Made by a program: the position numbers and the translations under genes. The notes beneath the pieces were generated by a model that saw only the letters and a program-made list of their open reading frames with translations, searched no databases and had not been told where the DNA came from. Shown here in pieces: positions 40,378 to 47,448 of a stretch of 47,448 nucleotides of DNA. Within the stretch, counting starts at the first letter, position 1, and each line of letters starts with the position of its first letter. Source of the stretch: Halomonas sp. GTDB lineage: Bacteria; Pseudomonadota; Gammaproteobacteria; Pseudomonadales; Halomonadaceae. The DNA lies in the NCBI RefSeq assembly GCF_020832045.1, contig NZ_JAFIFK010000083.1:1-47448 (forward strand). Direction: 5' to 3'.

Positions 40378-41211
40378 ATGACCAACCGCACCTATTACGC
40401 ACCCCACGGCGGGCACCCGCCCCAGACTCAGCTGCTCTCCGACCGGGCGGTGTTCACCGAGGCCTACGCCTTCATTCCCAAGGGCGTGATGGGCGACATC
40501 GTGACCAGCAACCTGCCGTTCTGGGAGCAGACCCGACTGTGGGTACTGGCGCGTCCGCTATCCGGCTTCGCCGAGACCTTTTCGCAGTACATCATGGAGG
40601 TAGGTCCGGGGGGCGGCAGCGAGAAGCCCGAGCTCGACCCCGGTGCCGAGGGCGTACTTTTCGTGGTTGAGGGTGAAATGACCCTGACCATCGCCGGCGA
40701 ACGTCACACGATGGTGCCGGGAGGCTACGCCTTCCTTCCGCCGGGCTGCCACTGGCAGCTGCGCAACGAATCGGATGCGCCGGTGCGCTTCCACTGGGTG
40801 CGCAAGGCCTACGAGTACGTCGAGGGCATCGAGGTGCCGCGGGCCTTCGTGGTCAACGAGAACGACCTCGAGCCCAACCCCATGCCGGGCACCGAGGGGC
40901 GCTGGGCAACCACCCGCTTCGTCGATCCCAACGACGTGCGCCACGACATGCACGTCAACATCGTCACCTTCCAGCCCGGCGCGGTGATCCCCTTCGACGA
41001 GACTCACGTCATGGAGCACGGCCTCTACGTGCTCGAGGGCAAGGCGGTCTACCATCTCAACCAGGACTGGGTCGAGGTCGAAGCGGGCGACTTCATGTGG
41101 CTGCGCGCCTTCTGCCCGCAGGCGTGCTACGCCGGCGGGCCGGGGCCGTTCCGCTATTTGCTGTACAAGGACGTGAACCGTCACGCGGCGCTGCGGCTGG
41201 GTACTCGCTGA
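40378..41211 (+). CDS. allE: (S)-ureidoglycine aminohydrolase AllE
   Basis: Releases ammonia from S-ureidoglycine to give S-ureidoglycolate. It is a bicupin of 277 residues (a known family member has 261). The second cupin carries ETHVMEHGLYVLEGKAVYHLNQ, with the Glu/His metal ligands, and the end LLYKDVNRHAAL matches the family. The ATG at 40378 follows GAGGA; an upstream TTG at 40336 with AAGGA is possible and would add 14 residues. The enzyme implies an allantoate amidohydrolase, which is not in the window. Confidence 0.93.
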   Translation: MTNRTYYAPHGGHPPQTQLLSDRAVFTEAYAFIPKGVMGDIVTSNLPFWEQTRLWVLARPLSGFAETFSQYIMEVGPGGGSEKPELDPGAEGVLFVVEGEMTLTIAGERHTMVPGGYAFLPPGCHWQLRNESDAPVRFHWVRKAYEYVEGIEVPRAFVVNENDLEPNPMPGTEGRWATTRFVDPNDVRHDMHVNIVTFQPGAVIPFDETHVMEHGLYVLEGKAVYHLNQDWVEVEAGDFMWLRAFCPQACYAGGPGPFRYLLYKDVNRHAALRLGTR

Positions 41212-41252
41212 GTGAGACTACGCCAGGATTGACGTTGGGCCGCGGCCTAGGG

Positions 41253-41355
41253 GCGCCGGGGGCAGGCCGAAGAGGAGGTCTTTTGCCATGGATGGCAAAA
41301 GTAGCGCCCAGGGATGGGTTCACAGCGCCTCCTCGCAGGCCTGCCGCCGGAACAG
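41253..41355 (+). repeat. Nested-hairpin dispersed repeat, copy A
   Basis: About 100 bases between allE and allA. Outer arms are 41256-41278 and 41328-41350 (19 of 23 positions pair). An inner hairpin TTTTGCCAT-GG-ATGGCAAAA lies at 41281-41300, followed by a linker containing GGGATGGGTTCACAGCG. Copy B at 44663-44766 is the same element in the opposite orientation. Confidence 0.92.
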
Positions 41356-41399
41356 CCCCGGTGCGCAGGCAAACTGCCGAATGAATTCGAGAGGCTACC

Positions 41400-41885
41400 A
41401 TGCTGGAACTCAAAGCCGAGCCGCTGACGCCTGAGGCCTTCGCGCCCTTCGGTGACGTCATCGACACCCGCACGGCGAACTACTTTCACATCAACGCCGG
41501 GCGCACCCGGCGCTACCACGACCTGGCCAAGGTCGAGACCCTGGGCGAGCAGGCGAGGGCGCTGATCAGTATCTTCGTCAGCCAGCCGGTGTCGCTTCCG
41601 CTGGAGCTCGACTTCCTCGAACGCCACCCACAGGGCAGCCAGGCCTTCATGCCGCTGCACGCGGAGCGCTTCGTGATCGTGGTGGCACCCCCAGGCGACA
41701 GCATCGACCCGGGTGAGGTGCGCGCTTTCGTTACCGATGGGCGTCAGGGAGTGAACTATCGCGCCGGCACCTGGCACGCCATCCAGTCGGTGCTGGAGCG
41801 CGAAGGGGAGTTCCTGGTGGTGGATCGTGGCGGTGAGGGCAACAACTGCGACGAGCATCCGCTGGCGCTGCGCATCACGCTCTGA
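41400..41885 (+). CDS. allA: Ureidoglycolate lyase AllA
   Basis: Splits S-ureidoglycolate into glyoxylate and urea. It has 161 residues, a normal AllA length. Family stretches are LTPEAFAPFGDVID at the start, the ERHPQGSQAFMPL core and YRAGTWHAIQSVL near the active site. GAGAGG precedes the ATG. It follows repeat copy A and ends at a strong terminator, so it is separate from gcl. The urea released implies a urease elsewhere or urea export. Confidence 0.95.
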   Translation: MLELKAEPLTPEAFAPFGDVIDTRTANYFHINAGRTRRYHDLAKVETLGEQARALISIFVSQPVSLPLELDFLERHPQGSQAFMPLHAERFVIVVAPPGDSIDPGEVRAFVTDGRQGVNYRAGTWHAIQSVLEREGEFLVVDRGGEGNNCDEHPLALRITL

Positions 41886-41902
41886 GCTCTCGGGAAAGAA
41901 TG

Positions 41903-41933
41903 ACCCAGGCTGCTGTTTCGGCCTGGGTTTTTT
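41903..41933 (+). terminator. Intrinsic terminator of allA
   Basis: Stem ACCCAGGC / GCCTGGGT (41903-41910 and 41921-41928), 10-base loop, then TTTTT (41929-41933). Confidence 0.93.
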
Positions 41934-41950
41934 ATGTCCAAATGAATTTA

Positions 41951-41965
41951 TGAAAATATTTTCCA
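41951..41965. promoter_or_regulatory. IclR/AllR-type operator 1 of gcl
   Basis: TGAAAATATTTTCCA contains the exact palindrome GAAAATATTTTC. The GGAAA/TTTCC half-site is typical of IclR-family repressors such as IclR and AllR. It lies just upstream of the gcl -35. No IclR-family gene is in the window. Confidence 0.65.
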
Positions 41966-41972
41966 GAATGTG

Positions 41973-42001
41973 TTGACGAAGCGGATTGCGGCTTCTAATC
42001 T
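41973..42001 (+). promoter_or_regulatory. gcl promoter
   Basis: TTGACG (41973-41978), 17 bases, TAATCT (41996-42001). Both boxes are close to consensus with ideal spacing. Operator-like sites lie on both sides. Confidence 0.75.
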
Positions 42002-42010
42002 CGAAATACA

Positions 42011-42023
42011 GAAATATTTTCCA
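42011..42023. promoter_or_regulatory. IclR/AllR-type operator 2 of gcl
   Basis: GAAATATTTTCCA repeats the 12 bases AAATATTTTCCA of operator 1, 58 bases further on. It lies just after the predicted transcription start. Confidence 0.6.
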
Positions 42024-42058
42024 AAAACAAAATTCAGCCACCTACGGGAGGAACCGTC

Positions 42059-43834
<1,776 letters not shown>

Positions 43835-43857
43835 GAAACTGTCCCAAGGAGACAACC

Positions 43858-44634
43858 ATGCCCAAGTTTGCCGCCAACCTCAGCATGCTCTTCACCGAGG
43901 AAGATTTTCTCGATCGCTTCAAGGCCGCCGCCGAGGCCGGCTTCAAGGGCGTCGAGTACCTTTTTCCCTACGATTACACGGCCGTCGAAATCAGGGCGCG
44001 CCTCGACGAGTACGGCCTGACCCAGGTGCTGCACAACCTGCCGGCTGGAGATTGGGGCGCCGGAGAGCGCGGCATCGCCTGCCACCCGGATCGCGTCGAG
44101 GAGTTTCGTGCCGGGGTGGAGAAGGCCATCGATTACGCCACCGTGCTCGGCTGCAAGCAGGTCAACTGCCTGGCCGGTATCCAGCCCCAGGGCGTAAGTC
44201 TGGAGCAGGCGCGCCGCACCCTGGTCGAAAACCTGCGCTATGCCGCCGAGAAGCTCGCGGCCGCCGGTATCCTGCTACTGGCCGAGCCGATCAACACCCG
44301 CGACATTCCCGGCTTCTTCCTCAACCGCACCGAGCAGGCGCTGGCGATCTTCGACGAGGTGGGAAGCCGAAACCTCAAGCTGCAGTACGACATCTACCAC
44401 ATGCAGATCATGGAGGGCGATCTGGCGCCGACCATCGAGAAGCACCTGGACCGCATCGCTCACGTGCAGCTGGCCGACAACCCGGGCCGCCACGAGCCGG
44501 GCACCGGCGAGATCCACTACCCGTTCCTGTTCGCCCATCTCGACCGGTTGGGCTACGACGGCTGGATCGGCTGCGAGTACAAGCCGAAGACTACGACGAA
44601 AGAGGGGCTGGGTTGGTTGGATAGCGTTCGCTGA
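43858..44634 (+). CDS. hyi: Hydroxypyruvate isomerase
   Basis: Interconverts hydroxypyruvate and tartronate semialdehyde. It is a TIM-barrel enzyme of 258 residues. FAANLSMLFTEEDFLDRF at the start, LLLAEPINTRDIPGFFL and the metal-site region QYDIYHMQIMEGDL are family marks. It starts 23 bases after the gcl stop (AAGGAG upstream) and is followed by repeat copy B. Confidence 0.96.
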   Translation: MPKFAANLSMLFTEEDFLDRFKAAAEAGFKGVEYLFPYDYTAVEIRARLDEYGLTQVLHNLPAGDWGAGERGIACHPDRVEEFRAGVEKAIDYATVLGCKQVNCLAGIQPQGVSLEQARRTLVENLRYAAEKLAAAGILLLAEPINTRDIPGFFLNRTEQALAIFDEVGSRNLKLQYDIYHMQIMEGDLAPTIEKHLDRIAHVQLADNPGRHEPGTGEIHYPFLFAHLDRLGYDGWIGCEYKPKTTTKEGLGWLDSVR

Positions 44635-44662
44635 CAGGGTGGCAAGCATCCGGCCCCGATGA

Positions 44663-44766
44663 GCTGATCCGGCGGCAAGCCTGCGCGAGGGCGCTGTGAA
44701 CCCATCCTTGGGCGCTACATTTGCCATCCATGGCAAATGACCCTCGCTGCGGCTTGCCCCCGGCGC
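44663..44766 (-). repeat. Nested-hairpin dispersed repeat, copy B (inverted relative to A)
   Basis: Reverse-complement copy of the element at 41253-41355, between hyi and glxR. Outer arms are 44669-44691 and 44741-44763; the inner hairpin is ATTTGCCAT-CC-ATGGCAAAT at 44719-44738. The linker differs from copy A at about one base, whereas the arms differ at several paired positions. Confidence 0.92.
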
Positions 44767-44837
44767 TCATCTCTTCAGTCACTGAAAGGCATGTCCTGAC
44801 ATAGCGACCACAAAGACAAGCTGAAAGGAGCATCATC

Positions 44838-45722
44838 ATGAGCAAGATCGGTTTCATTGGCCTTGGCATCATGGGCCGTCCCATGGCGGGGCATCTGCTC
44901 GACGCCGGCCACGAACTCGTCACCGTCAAGCGCGGCACGCTGGATGCCACGCTGGTCGAGAAGGGCATGCGTGAGCTCGACAGCCCCCGCGCCGTTGCCG
45001 AGCAGGCTGAGGTGGTCATCACCATGGTGCCGGACACCCCCGACGTCGAGCAGGTGCTGTTCGGCGAGGGCGGTGTGAGCGAAGGACTCAAGCCGGGCAC
45101 CCTGGTCATCGACATGAGCTCTATCGCGCCCATCGCCACCCAGGGCTTCGCCAAGCGCATCCATGAGGCGGGCGGCGAGTACGTCGATGCGCCGGTCTCC
45201 GGTGGCGAGGGCGGTGCCATCAACGCGGCTCTGACCATCATGGTCGGTGCCACCCAGGAGGGCTTCGAGCGCGCCCGGCCGATCCTCGAGGTGATGGGCA
45301 AGACCATCACTCACATCGGCGGCCACGGTGCCGGCCAGACCTGCAAGGTAGCCAACCAGATCGTCGTGGCGCTGACCATCGAAGCGGTGGCCGAGGGCTT
45401 GCTGTTCGCTTCCAAGGCGGGCGCCGACGTGGCCAAGGTGCGCGAGTCGCTGCTTGGTGGCCTGGCCCAGTCGAAGATCCTCGACGTTCACGGCGAGCGC
45501 ATGATCAAGCGCACCTTCGACCCAGGCTTCAAGATCAAGCTGCACCAGAAGGACCTCAATTTGGCCCTGGAAGGGGCACGTAGTCTCAACCTGGCACTGC
45601 CCGGCACCGCCAACGCCCAACAGCTGTTCCAGGCCTGTGCCGCTCAAGGCGGTGAGGAGTGGGACCATGCCGGTATCTTGCGGGCGTTGGAGGTGATGGC
45701 CGATCATGAAATAAGTAGCTGA
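44838..45722 (+). CDS. glxR: Tartronate semialdehyde reductase (2-hydroxy-3-oxopropionate reductase)
   Basis: NAD(P)H-dependent reduction of tartronate semialdehyde to D-glycerate. It has 294 residues of the beta-hydroxyacid dehydrogenase family. The dinucleotide site is IGFIGLGIMGRPMAGHL at the N-terminus, the substrate-site DAPVSGGEGGA is at about 116-126, and the catalytic Lys lies in GAGQTCKVANQ. AAAGGAG precedes the ATG. It follows repeat B and ends at a strong terminator. Confidence 0.95.
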   Translation: MSKIGFIGLGIMGRPMAGHLLDAGHELVTVKRGTLDATLVEKGMRELDSPRAVAEQAEVVITMVPDTPDVEQVLFGEGGVSEGLKPGTLVIDMSSIAPIATQGFAKRIHEAGGEYVDAPVSGGEGGAINAALTIMVGATQEGFERARPILEVMGKTITHIGGHGAGQTCKVANQIVVALTIEAVAEGLLFASKAGADVAKVRESLLGGLAQSKILDVHGERMIKRTFDPGFKIKLHQKDLNLALEGARSLNLALPGTANAQQLFQACAAQGGEEWDHAGILRALEVMADHEISS

Positions 45723-45836
45723 CCCCCTGGGGAAACGCTTGCCCCGCCAGTCGCGCTGACGGTGAGTGGGTAATGAAGTTTCCCGCCTGGCAGGCGTAGC
45801 TCCGTGTCTGCCAGCGGCCGCATCGGCGGCCCTTCA

Positions 45837-45885
45837 CCCGGCGGCGGGATCCCCGGCTGGACCCCGCCCGCCGCCGGGCTTTTTT
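45837..45885 (+). terminator. Intrinsic terminator of glxR
   Basis: Stem CCCGGCGGCGGG / CCCGCCGCCGGG (12 bp, 45837-45848 and 45867-45878) with an 18-base loop, then C and six T (45880-45885). Confidence 0.93.
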
Positions 45886-45937
45886 CCTGTCCACCCTGCT
45901 GTTACCGTCGTTGCTGTCATCCGCTCGAGGTGTGCCC

Positions 45938-47242
45938 ATGTCCCATGAACTTCCTTCCCTGGACCCCGCGGTCGACGTGGCAGACTGGCTGCGTCGGCTC
46001 GCCGACGTGGCCGTGACCGCCGTGCATCCGGATTCCCTGGTGGCGGACCTGCTTCCCGACCCGCCGCCTGGGCGCACCGTGGTGGTCGGTGCCGGCAAGG
46101 CAGCGGCTTCCATGGCGTCGGCTCTCGAGCGCGCCTGGCAGGCACGCTGCCCCGATGCGCCGCTCACCGGCCTGGTGGTCACCCGCTACGGTCACGGCGA
46201 AGAGTGCCAGGTGATCGAGGTGCTCGAAGCGTCCCACCCGATGCCCGATGACCTGGGCGAGAAGGCGGCCCGGCGCATGCTCGAGGCGGTCGCGGGGCTG
46301 GGCAAGGACGATCGTGTCATCGCGCTGATTTCCGGCGGCGGCTCGGCGTTGATGACGCTCCCGGCCGAGGGCATCTCGCTTGCCGACAAGCAGGCGATCA
46401 ATCGCGAACTGCTGCGCTGCGGCGCGCCAATAGGCCAGATGAATACCGTGCGCCGCCATCTCTCGGCCATCAAGGGCGGGCGCCTGGCGGTGGCGGCGCA
46501 TCCTGCCCAGGTAGTGACCTGGCTGATTTCCGACATCCCCGGTGACGTGGCCACCCAGATCGCTTCGGGGCCGACATTGCCCGATCATTCGACGCCTGCC
46601 GATGCGCTGGCGGTGCTCGAGCGCTACGCCATCGAGATACCGGCCCACGTACGCCGCCATCTGGAACAGGCCCAGGGGGCGCCATCGCCTGACGACGAAG
46701 CGTTCGAACGCGATGACAGCGTGACCCTGGCTCGCGCCCACGACGCCCTGGAAGCCGCCAGGGCCGCGGCGGAAGCGGTCGGCGTGACGGTAAATGTGCT
46801 GGGCGACGATCTGGAGGGTGAGGCCCGCGAACTGGGCCGCGCTCAGGCGCGTCTGGCCGTGGAGATGCGCGATGAAATCGCCGCGCCGCTGCTGATTCTT
46901 TCCGGTGGCGAAACCAGTGTCACCGTTAAAGGGGATGGTCGCGGCGGGCGCAACGTCGAATACCTGCTGGGACTGTTCGAGGCGCTGGCAGGGGCTTCGG
47001 GGATTCACGCCCTGGCCATCGACACCGATGGCATCGATGGCTCCGAGGACAACGCCGGTGCGCTGTTCTCCCCCGACGATTGGCGGCGCGCCCGTGAGCA
47101 GGACCTCGACCCCGCTGCTTACCTGTCACGTAACGACGCGTATACTTTCTTCCAGGCATTGGAGCGGCTCATCGTCACCGGGCCGACCCGCACCAATGTC
47201 AACGATTTCCGTGCCATCCTGGTCTTGCCGAGGACACCATGA
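45938..47242 (+). CDS. ttuD: Glycerate 2-kinase (MOFRL family, TtuD-like)
   Basis: Phosphorylates D-glycerate, in this family usually giving 2-phosphoglycerate; older annotation calls it hydroxypyruvate reductase. It has 434 residues. [17 protein letters not shown] (about 40-56), [13 protein letters not shown], and the C-terminal MOFRL-domain stretches [19 protein letters not shown] and [15 protein letters not shown] are diagnostic. GAGG lies seven bases before the ATG at 45938; an earlier in-frame start at 45911 is not supported. The stop overlaps the ATG of the pyruvate kinase gene (ATGA). Confidence 0.93.
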   Translation: MSHELPSLDPAVDVADWLRRLADVAVTAVHPDSLVADLLPDPPPGRTVVVGAGKAAASMASALERAWQARCPDAPLTGLVVTRYGHGEECQVIEVLEASHPMPDDLGEKAARRMLEAVAGLGKDDRVIALISGGGSALMTLPAEGISLADKQAINRELLRCGAPIGQMNTVRRHLSAIKGGRLAVAAHPAQVVTWLISDIPGDVATQIASGPTLPDHSTPADALAVLERYAIEIPAHVRRHLEQAQGAPSPDDEAFERDDSVTLARAHDALEAARAAAEAVGVTVNVLGDDLEGEARELGRAQARLAVEMRDEIAAPLLILSGGETSVTVKGDGRGGRNVEYLLGLFEALAGASGIHALAIDTDGIDGSEDNAGALFSPDDWRRAREQDLDPAAYLSRNDAYTFFQALERLIVTGPTRTNVNDFRAILVLPRTP

Positions 47243-47448
47243 CGCTTCCGCCCCACGCTCCCATTCACGACCCCATCCGCCGCACCAAGATCGTCGCCAC
47301 CCTGGGTCCGGCCAGCGACCGCGAGGGCGTGCTGGAAGCCATGATCCGCACCGGCGTCGACGTGGTGCGCCTCAACTTCTCCCACGGCAGCGCCGCCGAC
47401 CACCGCCGTCGGTTGGTTGCCGTGCGCCAGATCGCCGAGCGCCTGGGC
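47239..47448 (+). CDS. pyk: Pyruvate kinase, N-terminal part (runs off the window)
   Basis: Seventy codons are visible to the edge of the window. [13 protein letters not shown] and [13 protein letters not shown] are the unmistakable N-terminal signatures of pyruvate kinase, which converts PEP and ADP to pyruvate and ATP. The ATG overlaps the glycerate kinase stop, so both are made from one message. After enolase converts 2-phosphoglycerate to PEP, this enzyme ends the glyoxylate-to-pyruvate route. Confidence 0.93.
   Translation, partial: MTLPPHAPIHDPIRRTKIVATLGPASDREGVLEAMIRTGVDVVRLNFSHGSAADHRRRLVAVRQIAERLG

Overview
The window looks like chromosomal DNA of a moderately halophilic gammaproteobacterium, most likely a Halomonas relative. 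This is inferred from the high GC content, the strongly acidic exported proteins and C-terminal tails, the phasin, the TRAP and NCS transporters, and the general gene style; no rRNA or other marker gene is present to prove it. I see no insertion sequence, prophage, CRISPR array, tRNA or rRNA. Almost everything is compact, intact and metabolic.

Layout. (1) 1-1690: the two permeases of a sugar-type ABC importer, entering from the left edge. (2) 1671-5385: a membrane diguanylate cyclase, a ChaC-type gamma-glutamylcyclotransferase with an EamA exporter, and two small exported proteins facing each other. (3) 5544-10924: the glycolate oxidase operon glcDEFG on the minus strand, with its divergent GntR regulator glcC. 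(4) 10975-21907: a GntR regulator divergent from a catabolic cluster made of a GlcG/HbpS-like protein, a three-part TRAP importer, an atypical crotonase, a class III CoA-transferase, a glyoxylate-type aminotransferase and a 997-residue FAD/Fe-S oxidoreductase. Its substrate cannot be named. (5) 21978-28438: threonine aldolase, gamma-carbonic anhydrase, lactate permease, a GST, a phasin, a phosphoribosyltransferase and a very acidic exported protein. (6) 28508-41885: a purine/ureide degradation cluster with an NCS2 permease, uraD, uraH, puuD, a GntR regulator, an NCS1 permease, an allantoin racemase, puuE, a YfcC-type carrier, an RpiR regulator, allE and allA. (7) 42059-47448: gcl, hyi, glxR, glycerate 2-kinase and the start of pyruvate kinase.

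The theme is glyoxylate. Glycolate oxidase makes it, ureide breakdown makes it, and the TRAP cluster probably makes or consumes it through its aminotransferase. The Gcl-Hyi-GlxR-TtuD-pyruvate kinase line then carries it towards pyruvate. Allantoate amidohydrolase, the enzyme between PuuE and AllE, is absent from the window.

The most notable signals lie between the genes. A TGTATACA palindrome recurs at the purine/ureide promoters. An ATGAATTCAT-type palindrome recurs three times in the TRAP cluster. Two 100-bp nested-hairpin repeats in opposite orientation flank allA-gcl-hyi, with arms that differ by compensating changes. A 20-bp tandem duplication at the second ABC permease creates a seven-codon ORF ending on the true start codon. 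The crotonase of the TRAP cluster lacks both catalytic glutamates of enoyl-CoA hydratase.
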